A stretch of DNA of 64,000 nt, taken from positions 11,919,701 to 11,983,700 of the forward strand of contig OX387607.1 in assembly GCA_947568835.1 (NCBI GenBank), in the 5' to 3' direction. Position 1 is the stretch's first letter; each line of letters opens with the position of its first letter. The DNA is from Protonemura montana. Its lineage: Eukaryota; Arthropoda; Insecta; Plecoptera; Nemouridae. Positions 57,101 through 63,879 of this stretch are shown here, piece by piece. The position numbers and the translations under genes were made by a program. The notes below the pieces were generated by a model. That model made no database searches and had not been told where the DNA came from. It worked only from the letters and a program-made list of their open reading frames with translations.

Positions 57101-59547
57101 GTGGTGTTAAAACGCCCCAGCCACGGTTAACGAGTTATCATCCCTGCTGTCTGCATTGATGTTCAAGATTGAGAGCGTAGAGAGAGGGGGCACAATCATA
57201 ACCATACTCTATTGCTATAATCCGGTGGCTTGAATTAAAAAAAAACCGAGGTGCTACGACGCCTCCCTTTCTTTCGAGTGTCACCATTTTTCCCTTGTAG
57301 GCGATAAACTTAAAGTTGTAGAGTGTGCAGCATGCGTTGAAAGATGGGAAAATTGATGCCAACAGCACTCATTACCAAACTCATTTCTCTGCCGGGCGGC
57401 TTGAAATCATACGGAGCTGAGGTTTTATTTCGCCTAAACCAGGGAAAGTTAGCACTCCTTGTATCTGTGACGAAAACATGAGCTGAAAATGTACAACTAT
57501 TATGTGTATACCTATGTTAAGTCAGAGTCCTAGCAATAATTGTACAAGTTTTTCTGAGCAAACGAGCCTGTTAAACGTGGTAACGGTATAGCTGCTACCA
57601 GGTTGCGCTTTCGGCTATTCTTTTTAACATACCTCTACAAAAAAACTACAATTCTAAATACCAATTTATCAATCGTTGAGGTTAAAATTGATAAACCTTA
57701 ATTGAGTTTAAGCCAGTCTCAAATGCGAGTTGTCTGTGAGAAATAACGAAACTCAATTTCTTAACTCTCAAGAAAACGGTGTTTCTACCTTGTAGTAGCA
57801 ACTATCATTTTTGCCGGTATAGGAGTTGAGCCGTCAGTATTTTTCGCAAAACTCTGACCATACCATTTAACCCAAAGCTAAAACGTCATCGCAACTCAAA
57901 TCAATGTACTAAAACGCCCCCTTGATCGTCACTGTTCCAGGTGTGGTTCCAAAACAAGCGCAGCAAAGAGCGCCGTCTGAAGCAGCTGACGTCGATGGGT
58001 CGCGGCCCGTTCTTCGGCGGGTCGCGCAAGATGCGAGGGTTCCCAATGAACCTCAGTCCAGGGGCTCTGGACGAGGGTCCACCGCCTGGTTTCCCCTACT
58101 TCGCCACAGCCGACGGCAAGTTCGAGTTCGGCTACGGCGGGCCTGGACCTGGGTTTCATCACGAGTTCTTCCCTGGCCATCATCCTGGACACCAGGGACA
58201 GCCACTGCCCTTCAACGGACCTGGTGAGTGGAGTTAGGTGGATGCACGATGCGGAGTATGATGTATGAATCTTGTTCATTTAATTGTTGGGTTAAATTAC
58301 GAGGTTTCCTCTTATTCTGTTAGTTTCTCAACGTTTCAGGCGTTTTCTTTAAAAGATTTTCGATTTTCCTACATTGATTCTTAAAATGTACTTATCTTCA
58401 ATGATTTTCTTAAAATTCCATCGTTTTCCAACTCATTCTCCCCCAGTTTAATTGTTTTTAAAGATTTCTAGAGTTTCCCCGAACGGTACGATAATTTTCA
58501 ACGTTTTCTCGTCCCAATATGGTCGTATCTTGACCACGTTATTCCAGAAACTATAACCTTGCTAGATAAAACTTCCTAAATAAATTATTTTAGTATAAAC
58601 ACGAAACTTCCCAAAACATTTCCCTCGCGGCTCAACCCTTGACCTCATTGTCAAGTCTTGCAACTCCCAACTGACGGCCCCCTGCCTCAATCCTTGTTTT
58701 CCAGGCGGCCCGATGGATGGAGGCCCCCTCCAGATGGGTGGCGAGTACGGAGGCGGCGGGCTGACCCCCGAACCACCCCCCGGCTTCCACCCCTTGCCGC
58801 CGTCGCACGAACAGCTCCTAGCGCAGCGCGCAAGTCCAGAGTTTATCAACTCGCAAGGTAGGCATCATCTCGATTATATGCTGCCTTTAGGTGCCTTTAG
58901 GCCAAGTTTCAGTTATAAGTACTTAGCACACAAACCTTTACAAAGATTTTTTTATCGGTCTATTCGGTCACCAAAAACTAGAACTGCAGTGTCCGAGATC
59001 TTTTATTAGCCTATGTAGGTCATACTTCTTGTCCTCAATTCAAACACATGCTTCCTGGAAGCTTTTTGAATTCTATCTGCCAAAGTTCACTGGATAATAA
59101 CTTTTATAATACCGCTGTATCTTAATAGTTTGAAGACCAAGCAATACACTCTTCTCAAGTCCATCTCTCGATTGCTTGGTTTTTGATGCTAATTCTTGAC
59201 CAAGATCAAGATCTTATGACACAAAATATTTTAGAAATCCAAAGAAATTCGGTACATACCTTGTGATAAAATAATATAATATTAGAAGAACTTATAAAAT
59301 GTGCCCCGTGTAAAATCCATTGCGAAAAATCATTCTTGGTCTTAAACTTTTTTTAAATAGGTCCTCGGACCTCTGACTCGTGTAGGATGCATTCAACCGT
59401 AGACATATTCCTTCGGGAGTGCCTCAGGGATCCGCTCGCGGTCCCATTCTCTCTTAAGCCGAGTCTAACGCCGATTGCCTTTGCGATATGATTCCAGGTG
59501 GTTTCTCGGAGCCCCAGCAGATGCAGAACGAGGGTTTGGTCTGGTGA
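20275..59547 (+). CDS. Lim1: LIM-homeobox transcription factor Lim1 (Lhx1/5 class), complete coding region
   Basis: Seven exons join without phase conflict: 20275-20447, 36230-36444, 51468-51668, 52332-52549, 57941-58223, 58705-58857 and 59498-59547. The sum is 1293 nt, giving 430 residues plus TGA; vertebrate Lhx1 has about 406. Domains: LIM1 (ligands C5, C8, H26, C29, C32, C35, C52, D55), LIM2 (C64, C67, H86, C89, C92, C95, C115, D118), an acidic Ser/Gly-rich linker (about 130-222), a homeodomain (224-283, recognition helix [16 protein letters not shown]274 = position 51), and a Gly/Pro/Phe-rich tail ending EGLVW, like the vertebrate end AAVW. LIM domains bind Ldb/Chip co-factors; the homeodomain binds TAAT DNA in the nucleus. 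Lim1 acts in head, appendage and neuronal patterning in insects. The homeobox intron lies between homeodomain codons 46 and 47. The start at 20275 matches the family start just before LIM1. Only the exon 3 acceptor is uncertain. Confidence 0.96.
20491..20752 (+). repeat. Dispersed repeat family D, copy 1
   Basis: It begins TATTACTGTCGGTAGCACC, which matches 18 of 19 bases of the reverse complement of 52072-52090 (TATTACTGTCAGTAGCACC). Further matches are scattered. GGTAGCACC and GTAACACC words recur inside, so it may be internally repetitive. It lies in Lim1 intron 2; its partner is inverted in intron 4. Confidence 0.55.
21110..21182 (-). repeat. Repeat family F fragment
   Basis: CAATCTCTCGACAGCTTGGA and GAGGAATCCTGTTCG match the reverse-complement orientation of the family F 3' half, as in 33230-33280 (CAACCTCTCGACAG and AGGAATCCTGTTGTTCG). 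Confidence 0.5.
21265..21308 (+). repeat. tRNA-like 3' half (T-arm / B-box remnant)
   Basis: CGGGTTCGATTCCCG forms a 4-bp stem with a GGTTCGATTCC B-box, followed by CGCGGGATCA. No convincing D-arm or anticodon arm lies at the right distance, so this is a tRNA-derived fragment, perhaps from a SINE, rather than a working tRNA gene. Confidence 0.45.
21735..21767 (-). repeat. Repeat family F head fragment
   Basis: CAGTGCGTCGTTAAACAGAG matches the minus-strand head of family F at 33435-33460 (CAGTGCGTCGTTAAACACCC). Only the end of the element is present. Confidence 0.4.
22139..22159. repeat. 21-bp homopolymer G run
   Basis: An uninterrupted G tract in Lim1 intron 2, preceded by GGGGA. Confidence 0.95.
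22190..22430 (+). repeat. Dispersed repeat family C, copy 1
   Basis: Shared words with the copies at 37925-38100 and 59019-59215 are GTCCATCTCTCAATTGCTTG and GGTCTTGGTGCTAATTCTTG. It contains a perfect 10-bp hairpin, ATGAATGATT (22311-22320) with AATCATTCAT (22332-22341). The class is unknown. Confidence 0.55.
23955..24150 (+). repeat. Dispersed repeat family B, copy 2
   Basis: It matches copy 1 through TTTGGAGCAAATTCAAATG and TAGATTCCTTTGCCCCAAAA. The downstream part (AACAATTGCCATGGCAAATA, ATTCGGATGTGTCTGTGAGT) resembles 39597-39670, so a third partial copy lies in intron 3. Confidence 0.5.
26513..26580 (+). repeat. 40-bp direct duplication
   Basis: TTAGGTTATGTTAGTTTTTA and GTAGGTTATGCTAGTTTTTA start exactly 40 bp apart, giving two imperfect tandem units. 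Confidence 0.7.
27106..27122. repeat. 17-bp T run
   Basis: A homopolymer T tract in Lim1 intron 2; no gene depends on it. Confidence 0.9.
27721..28099 (+). mobile_element. MITE-like element family A, copy 1
   Basis: The termini are inverted: the left end reads AGTCCCAGTGTTCATATTAAAC and the right end reverse-complements to GTCAGAGTCCCAGCGCTAAT. The interior shares GCAAACGAGCCGGCAACACC and GTGCCACCCAATAGCGCTGG with copies 2-4. It has no open frame of note, is about 380 bp, and has TTAA on its left flank. It is a non-autonomous DNA transposon by structure. Confidence 0.65.
29280..29520 (-). repeat. Tandem array of four tRNA-like units, period about 71 bp
   Basis: The reverse-complement B-box-like word recurs at 29288 (TCGAACCTGGGACCT), 29358 (TCGAACCTGGGACCT), 29431 (TCCAACCTAAGACAT) and 29501 (TCGAATCTGGAATCT), spacings of 70, 73 and 70 bp. 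Between them recur CTCTCACACTAGCAGGA-like words, which on the minus strand read as a D-arm-like CTAGTGTGAGAGC. Each unit therefore has roughly the length and internal promoter layout of a tRNA on the minus strand. No unit folds with confidence into a full cloverleaf by eye, so these are probably tRNA-derived repeats. Confidence 0.55.
29952..30022. promoter_or_regulatory. X-box match plus GTTGCCAT inverted pair
   Basis: GTTGCCCTTAGCAAC (29952-29966) fits the RFX X-box with a 3-nt spacer. GTTGCCAT (29995-30002) and its exact complement ATGGCAAC (30015-30022) follow. The word CATACGTTGCC occurs twice in the block. Function is inferred only from the motif. Confidence 0.35.
30301..30413. mobile_element. 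Foldback element family G, copy 1 (nested inverted repeats)
   Basis: The outer arm CCGTGGATTGGATACGT pairs with the right end, whose complement is CCGCGGATTGGATCCGT (15 of 17 matches). The inner arm GCCAATCCGT (30345-30354) pairs exactly with ACGGATTGGC (30382-30391). A diverged copy lies at 20041-20165. The structure is that of a small foldback or MITE-like element without coding capacity. Confidence 0.65.
33176..33475 (-). repeat. Dispersed repeat family F, copy 2 (inverted)
   Basis: In reverse complement it begins TTTAACGACGCACTGTTTTG, ACAACGGGCCCTG, and continues through the GATGATGAGG tract and GGCGTTAAGTCCCTTCC to GTCGAGAGGTTGATAAGCAA. An open frame at 32930-33370 runs into this repeat and is not a gene. 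Confidence 0.75.
33861..34100 (+). mobile_element. MITE-like element family A, copy 2 (right end lost)
   Basis: The left terminus TAGAGTCATAGTGCTAATG and interior words GGCAAACGAGCTGGTAACAC, GTGCCACCCGATGGCGCTTG and GCGTTGAGGTTAGCATTC match the other copies. The similarity fades after ATAACGAAATAAAG, and no right terminal repeat is seen. Confidence 0.6.
35673..35704 (+). repeat. 11-bp tandem repeat, about three units
   Basis: TCAGGCACCCG is repeated head to tail; the third unit is incomplete. Confidence 0.85.
36230..36444 (+). CDS. Lim1: Lim1 coding exon 2: LIM domain 2
   Basis: The first base completes Arg58; residues 59-129 follow, including [29 protein letters not shown] and [20 protein letters not shown], almost identical to vertebrate Lhx1. 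It ends in phase 1 at CAAG|GTAGGA. A further AG site seven bases downstream is not needed. Confidence 0.96.
37925..38100 (+). repeat. Dispersed repeat family C, copy 2
   Basis: AAGTTCACTGGATTCTTGCT, GTCTATCTCTTGGTTGCTTG and GCGATAATTCTTGGTTTCAG correspond to words of copies 1 and 3 in the same order. Confidence 0.5.
39560..39690 (+). repeat. Partial family B-like repeat
   Basis: GAAACAATTGCCACAGTGAC, AATTCAGATGTCTCTGTTAG and AAATTAAACTCAGAGTTG parallel 24087-24150. Only the 3' part of family B is represented. Confidence 0.4.
40222..40500 (+). repeat. Dispersed repeat family F, copy 3
   Basis: GCACTGTTTTGACAATGGAC, a GTGATGATGAGAATG tract, CTATTCCTGTCGAAGAGCAC, CGGCTTAACGTCAC, CGAAGGACAG and TGTCGAGAGGTTGATAAGCA follow the family order. 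Confidence 0.75.
41760..41880 (+). repeat. Diverged family F-like fragment
   Basis: CACTGGTCTATTGATTGTC, GATAAAACAAGTCATAGACTA and GTGCCAGCTCCTGTC resemble the first half of family F. The match is weak. Confidence 0.3.
42622..42635. promoter_or_regulatory. Exact RFX X-box match in Lim1 intron 3
   Basis: GTGACCATGGCAAC fits GTNRCC, a 2-nt spacer and RGYAAC. A TAATTAG word lies about 145 bp downstream at 42773-42779. No functional evidence. Confidence 0.35.
44040..44460. promoter_or_regulatory. TAAT-rich block in Lim1 intron 3, candidate enhancer
   Basis: Homeodomain-type words are frequent: TTTAATTTTAATAATGAGC, GCTAATAAGG, GTCATTAATG, ATCGATTAGC, TTAATTATCC, GTGATTAAAG and TCTAATGGCC. The block is less AT-rich and less repetitive than its flanks and carries no family repeat. 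A role in Lim1 regulation, possibly autoregulatory, is inference. Confidence 0.3.
45121..45163. repeat. CGTCGG hexanucleotide microsatellite, about seven units
   Basis: CGTCGG is repeated head to tail at the edge of a CpG-rich patch. The minus-strand Thr-Pro repeat frame across it is an artefact. Confidence 0.9.
45927..45954. repeat. 28-bp T run
   Basis: A homopolymer T tract in Lim1 intron 3. Confidence 0.95.
46141..46428 (-). mobile_element. MITE-like element family A, copy 3 (inverted)
   Basis: The left end TCAGAGTCTCAGCGCTCATG and right end ATTAGCTCTATGACTCTGA are inverted copies of each other. The interior in reverse complement reads CCGGCAACACGTGGTAATGG and CACTCGATGGCAC, as in copy 2. 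About 290 bp, non-coding. Confidence 0.65.
49419..49442. repeat. 24-bp A run
   Basis: A homopolymer A tract in Lim1 intron 3, with no recognisable retrotransposed sequence upstream. Confidence 0.9.
51468..51668 (+). CDS. Lim1: Lim1 coding exon 3: acidic linker
   Basis: The preferred acceptor is CCCTATTTCTCGGCCCTCCAG, with a CTAAC branch-like word 25 nt upstream. The exon encodes Asp130 (split codon) and residues 131-196: [17 protein letters not shown], a Thr/Ala/Gly/His stretch, and [21 protein letters not shown] sites at 51424-51425 and 51442-51443 are in the same phase and would add 14 or 8 residues. The exon ends at CAAG|GTGAGG in phase 1. This spacer is poorly conserved between species, which fits its composition. 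Confidence 0.85.
51669..52331 (+). other. Lim1: Lim1 intron 4 (663 bp)
   Basis: GTGAGG to TTGTCCCCCTCGCAG. About half of it is a family D repeat in inverted orientation. Confidence 0.9.
51738..52091 (-). repeat. Dispersed repeat family D, copy 2 (inverted)
   Basis: In reverse complement it begins CCTGGTATTACTGTCAGTAG and continues with CACCACCTACCATGG and ATAACACC words, as in copy 1 at 20491-20752. It also contains a local TTCTAGCGTTTTCTAGAGTT duplication. The ends are approximate. Confidence 0.5.
52332..52549 (+). CDS. Lim1: Lim1 coding exon 4: homeodomain N-terminal part
   Basis: Two bases complete Ala197; residues 198-269 follow. It includes the acidic stretch [19 protein letters not shown] and homeodomain positions 1-46 ([38 protein letters not shown]). 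It ends in phase 0 at CAG|GTAGGG, the classic homeobox intron position 46/47. Confidence 0.97.
54010..54230. promoter_or_regulatory. Candidate regulatory block in Lim1 intron 5
   Basis: Complex, CpG-containing sequence with homeodomain and Hox-like words: TTGATTAATCGC, GTCAATTAACACG, CTTTATGACAC and GCGAATTAAATC. It carries none of the repeat families. Enhancer status is inference. Confidence 0.25.
55407..55690 (+). repeat. 55-bp minisatellite, five full units plus a partial sixth
   Basis: Units start at 55407, 55462, 55517, 55572 and 55627, with a degenerate start at 55682. Each begins GCCCATGCTGTTGTCCAGCT and contains CATGGCTTGCCAAACGTTTC and AAAGCTTGCA. The units are nearly identical, with a few substitutions. 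55 is not a multiple of 3 and the unit has no stop in any plus-strand frame, so long open frames (55433-55699, 55488-55970) run through it. I do not call them genes. Confidence 0.95.
57521..57858 (+). mobile_element. MITE-like element family A, copy 4
   Basis: The left end GTCAGAGTCCTAGCAATAAT follows TTAA and the right end is AAAACTCTGAC. The interior shares GAGCAAACGAGCCTG, ATCGTTGAGGTTAAAATTG and TAGTAGCAACTATCATTTTTG with the other copies. It ends about 80 bp before Lim1 exon 5. Confidence 0.65.
57941..58223 (+). CDS. Lim1: Lim1 coding exon 5: end of homeodomain and Gly/Phe-rich region
   Basis: Residues 270-363. It begins with [16 protein letters not shown] (homeodomain positions 47-60 and beyond; Lys rather than Arg at position 52 compared with vertebrate Lhx1) and continues with [28 protein letters not shown] and [10 protein letters not shown]. 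It ends in phase 1 at CCTG|GTGAGT. Confidence 0.97.
58224..58704 (+). other. Lim1: Lim1 intron 6 (481 bp)
   Basis: GTGAGT to TTGTTTTCCAG. AT-rich, no feature recognised. Confidence 0.9.
58705..58857 (+). CDS. Lim1: Lim1 coding exon 6: Pro/Gly-rich tail
   Basis: Residues 365-414, after a split Gly364. It encodes [36 protein letters not shown] and ASPEFINSQ. Phase 1 at both ends, so the exon could be skipped without a frameshift. Donor CAAG|GTAGGC. Confidence 0.95.
58858..59497 (+). other. Lim1: Lim1 intron 7 (640 bp)
   Basis: GTAGGC to ATATGATTCCAG. Contains family C copy 3. Confidence 0.9.
59019..59215 (+). repeat. Dispersed repeat family C, copy 3
   Basis: AAAGTTCACTGGATAATAAC, GTCCATCTCTCGATTGCTTG and GATGCTAATTCTTGACCAAG match the words of copies 1 and 2 in order. 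Confidence 0.5.
59498..59547 (+). CDS. Lim1: Lim1 coding exon 7: C-terminal end
   Basis: Two bases complete Gly415; residues 416-430 read [15 protein letters not shown], then TGA at 59545-59547. The Val-Trp end matches the C-terminal Trp of Lhx1/5 proteins, which supports this small exon despite its size. Confidence 0.94.
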
Positions 59548-60560
59548 TAGCTAATGACGTCGACCAACGACGTCCTACGCGAGACCTTCTGCCGTCTGCT
59601 GCTCAACCAGGGCTACGACGTCCCTGCCGCCCCCAAATAAAACGCCACTCCCCCTGTCCGTCGTCCCGTCGTCGTGAAACTGTGACTCTTTTTTCCGTTG
59701 ACTTTTATTTCGCAAAGACGTTTGTGTTTTGTTTCGTGCTTCGCGCGCGCGGGATCTACGGTGCAGTGGCGACGTTGTGGTGGTTCGTGTGCCGAATTCG
59801 AGAAGGCAGTGCGGGAAAAATAAACATTGGCGATATTTGGTGGCGTGCGAGTCTTGTCGCCGGAAGTGTCTCAACAATGTTACTGTATTATATTTTACGA
59901 AAACAAAAACAACAGAAAGACAATTTCGAGGAGCAGAGTTGCATACATGCGTAAATGCGTTCTGAGCACGACGAAACATCTCGTCCAGATGATTTCCAAG
60001 AATTTGTTCTATGCACTCTGCCTCCCTATTACCTATCTCTTTCTATCTCAGTGAAATCGTATTATGAACATGAAAATCCGAGTCTCTCTCGATCCGAGAC
60101 GCGGTGAGCCCGCCATAGCAACTGTTTTCTGCGCTGCTCACGGACTCCTGGATCCGTACGCAGACACAGCCAACTTGATTTCGTTTCGTTCGTAGATTGG
60201 TTTGCGTTTATCGAGATCATTTTTGGGCGTCACGCGTCGTCGGTTGTTTCCTAGTGCTCCACGGCCTTCTGGCAGCATTCGATATCAGTCGTCGTGAACG
60301 CGCGATTAGCGGCGAGAACAACAACTAAAAAAAAAAATAACGTACGACGCACAGAAAATAGGCCTAACTTGTGCCGAGCGATGCTGCTAAGATACGAACA
60401 GGAAAAATTCAAGGAGGAGATGAGGAAGACATTTTTAATAACATGTTATCTTATAAAAAGCAACAAAAAAAAAACAGAAAGCATCATTTTCAGCTCCTAT
60501 AAATATATAAATATGATATTGTACAGTCTGTTGTAAATAAAAATGGTCCATGCCAGTGCT
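59548..60560 (+). other. Lim1: Lim1 3' untranslated region
   Basis: It extends from the stop to the best poly(A) signal. An earlier AATAAA at 59635-59640 could give a short 3' UTR of about 110 nt. Open frames here (for example 59475-59954) have no recognisable domain. Confidence 0.6.
60536..60541 (+). terminator. Lim1: Poly(A) signal of Lim1
   Basis: AATAAA is followed after about 20-40 nt by a T/GT-rich region (GTGCTTTTTC, GAGTGGTTTTATT), the usual cleavage-site arrangement. No transcript evidence. Confidence 0.6.
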
Positions 60561-62959
60561 TTTTCTTGCAATACGAGTGGTTTTATTATTTTTACCTTTC
60601 CATTCACAGCGTCGACACCAGCAACTTTAACAGCAGTAAAAGTCAACACTTTGGAGTTTGTAGAGGAAGTTTGAAAAAAAAAACATCAACTTGAACCCCA
60701 ACCGTTTTATAAAGACGTCAATCATATGTTAATATTTATAAAGGAACACGCTTATGGAACGATGTATTTCAGTATTATCAAAATGATTATTTTCCTTTGT
60801 TTTTTCTCAAAAAATTATGTTTACTTTTTACTTTTTAAACTTTTGATCCCTAATTTTGATTTCCATGAAAGTGTCAAAGACATTGTTAGTTAATAAACTT
60901 GTCTCGGTATTTACCACGTTTACATACATTTTCAGCCACACCAACACATACGCGCATCCCCCAACGCCATTACCAAAACTCGAACAACTCTCCCCGAAAC
61001 ACCTTTCCACAGACCCCAACAACCCCAAAGGCGAAAAACAAACAAAGAAACACCCGTCAACTCCTTTAAAAGTGCCAGACATTAAAATAAAAACAAATTG
61101 ATCGACACTGCACACAAAAACGCGAACAACTGCAAGTGCTTTCCTCATCACAATGGCCCCGCAGGTCGTCCACGGCATGGCGGGGGTGTTCCCACCCCCA
61201 CGGTCCTCTTTGTACGCGGGAAATCACATTATCAACGGGGCCGGGACCGGGAGTCAAATTAGGGTGACCACATACTACACACCGCTTTGTCGATCGCTAC
61301 TTACTGCCTAAGGGGCTGTGACGACGCAGCGCGGGGTTAATACGCTCTGTTATTGGGAGGGGGCGGGGGGGATCGGGGGGACCATGCTTTTGTATTGCAA
61401 CATCATAGCATTTGTCGATAGAGAGACTTTGACAGTGTGTTACCCTTGCTTTTCAATGGGGCAGTGTTTTCATTGTCTGCGATGTAGCGACACATGTTTC
61501 GTTTTCCTGGCAAAGGGGATATAATCAATGGTCGCGGTGATATCACGGCCGTGTGGAGACGATGATTCGGATGGTCGCGGCTTGGCTTTGTGCTGTGATC
61601 GTTGTGTGGTTGTCTTGTGTTTTGACAAGGTCCATCACGGCTTGGCGCGTTGTCGGCAATGCGGTTTGGTAAGCCTTGGTGATGAGCAGGCTTGTCTTGC
61701 TGTCTTTTGGGCACAGGATTGAATGTTGTTCTGACAGCGCAAAGGTGGGATACTATAGTTGCCTCTTCTCCTTACCTCGTAAGGAAAGTGCCATTTGGTT
61801 TACTTTTTACACGTTTAAAAACTTAATTGCAGTTGTTTATGTACATATTCTAATAATTTTGTGTTTATAATTATAACCCACGTTAAAATACTAATTTGAA
61901 TACATTCATTTCAAAACAGTAACTTACCTGGCTGTTCTAAAGTGTATTTTAACCTCAATCAATAAATTACCTGATATAATTTAGATTCATTGATGTACTT
62001 CCTCATGTAGATTATTACTAGATAAACGGTATGAGTCTACAAAATCTGAGCAAGACTCTCCAGACTGGTATGGCTGGGTTGCTGCTGTTTACATGCCAAG
62101 TCAAACGATGGCTTGTTTTTAGGGTAATTTGACACAACGGGTTCTTTTATCAGCAAACCATCTAATAAGCATTGTGTAGTCACTAAACTCATAACAGAAT
62201 CTATCTCCAAACTAGTGGATACATTTTTCAAACGGCTCAGAAGGGTTAGGAGGAACCGGAAACTCCAATTTATCGTTGGTCAGCTGTTTTGGTTTGGTAG
62301 CATTTGTCACGGCCAGCTGATGACCGCTCGCCTAGATTCACTTGTCTATATTGACATTAGAATGACGTTTACGTGTAGGTTAACTTCTGAACTCAAATAC
62401 GGTGTTTAGCGCGAAAACAATTGGTTAGTTACTCTGAAACAAGTGCAAGCAGGTCACCAAACATTCGTTCCAACCGTAAAGTGCCACCACGTTCGTTCTC
62501 GCTGATCAAATGTCCGCGTCGTTGGCATTCCGCGTCATTTCCTCTGCACGTCGAGCCGGCCGTGTTTGTGTTTCATCAGAAGCGTCGCGACGTCTGGTAA
62601 TTGATCGACGCCGTGACGTCATTTTGTCTCCATCTCTCTTTCTCCCAGCGTGCGTTTGATGTAATGCAAGACAAACATTCGACGCGGGTATGCTGGAAAC
62701 GAAAGACAACATCTTCGGGGCGCTGACTTGGATCCGACAAGCGTACGGTAAGCAGAGTCTGAAACGCTTTACTTTTGTTAATTTGAAAGAAAAACTCTGC
62801 ATCTCGGGAGATGGTTTTCTTTGTGGAAATCGTGATATTTTCGGTTCTTTATTTTATTCTATTCTTTAAAGTTTCCAGAGGATCTTTTGGCGAAATGCAG
62901 AGCTTTTCTAAGATAATTTCCTTATTAACAAACTGACATTAGCGAATTAATTATTTTGG

Positions 62960-63130
62960 CGACATACTATTTTGACCCCGTGCCACTGGTCTAATTTCGA
63001 CGGTAAATGAGTGGATGATAACGAGGGTGATGTGAACCTCAACGCAGCATAGGAGAGAGAAAACCGATGCCGAGACGTAGTATACTCCTGTCGGACAGCA
63101 TCTAGGACATCATGGCGTTAAACCGGGTGG
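62960..63130 (+). repeat. Diverged family F copy 4
   Basis: TTTTGACCCCGTGCCACTGG, GAGTGGATGATAACGAGG, CGTAGTATACTCCTGTCGGA and ATGGCGTTAAACCGG keep the family order, but the 3' third is missing or too diverged to see. Confidence 0.6.
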
Positions 63131-63860
63131 GTTCTCGAATATGGTGTGACCGCTAGGTATAAGGACGAACACGAAAATGGGTTAATTTTTTGTTAAATGT
63201 GTTAATTTTGGCTGCGCATGAACCACCACAATTGTGACCACCATCATTCTTGGAGAAGATTTCCAAATGAAAGACACCTTTTTGGTACCATCTGATTAGC
63301 TCTTCAAGTTTATGCTAAGAAGCAATGTAAATGATCGACATTTAGGACCTGTCTGTCTATTTGGTCTAACCAATTTTCACATTTTTATTAATCTGGGGTA
63401 AGATCTCGAAAATTACCACTGACCAGGGATTACAATATTTTCCCTAAATAGGGTATGATGTCTTATCAGAGTATTTGGAAGACATTTTAGACGTTTTACA
63501 TTGCCCACTTTGCCCATTTTACATATATACCATCACCTAAACGGCGCCAGTCGAGCTGACGACGTCCTCACGGCGTCCCCGAAGCCCACCGAGCTCACGT
63601 CGCGTGCTGCCTAACTAGACGGGGGCTTGCCGTGGCTTACCCGATCCCATCTTCTTCCCGACCTAAGTGTCTACAAAGTTCTGAAGCACGAGATCCGACA
63701 GACGTGCAAATTTACTCACAAGACACCGTACCCCAAGCGAAAACTTGCAAATACCACTTAAAACCGAACGGTACTGATTGATTTAATTGATTTAAATCAA
63801 TCACAAATTATACAGACACAGAGTTGAAGAACTATCTCCCTGTACAGGGTGTCCTTGTGT

Positions 63861-63879
63861 CCCCCCCCCCCCCCCCCCC
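63861..63879. repeat. 19-bp C run
   Basis: A homopolymer C tract. A G-rich run (GAGGGGGGGGGGGG) follows at the very right edge, 63980-63993. Confidence 0.9.

Larger units (their letters stand above)
52550..57940 (+). other. Lim1: Lim1 intron 5 (about 5.4 kb, splits the homeobox)
   Basis: GTAGGG to CACTGTTCCAG. It contains a GC-richer block at 54010-54330, an A-rich GCAAAAAAAA tract near 54784-54817, a CpG-rich patch at 55110-55310, the 55-bp array and a family A element. Stretches 52600-53980 and 56150-57500 hold no recognised feature. Confidence 0.9.

Noticed and set aside
60828..61178. 116-codon frame on the minus strand downstream of Lim1
   Set aside because: Hydrophobic, Cys-rich translation without domain or splice context; it probably arises by chance.
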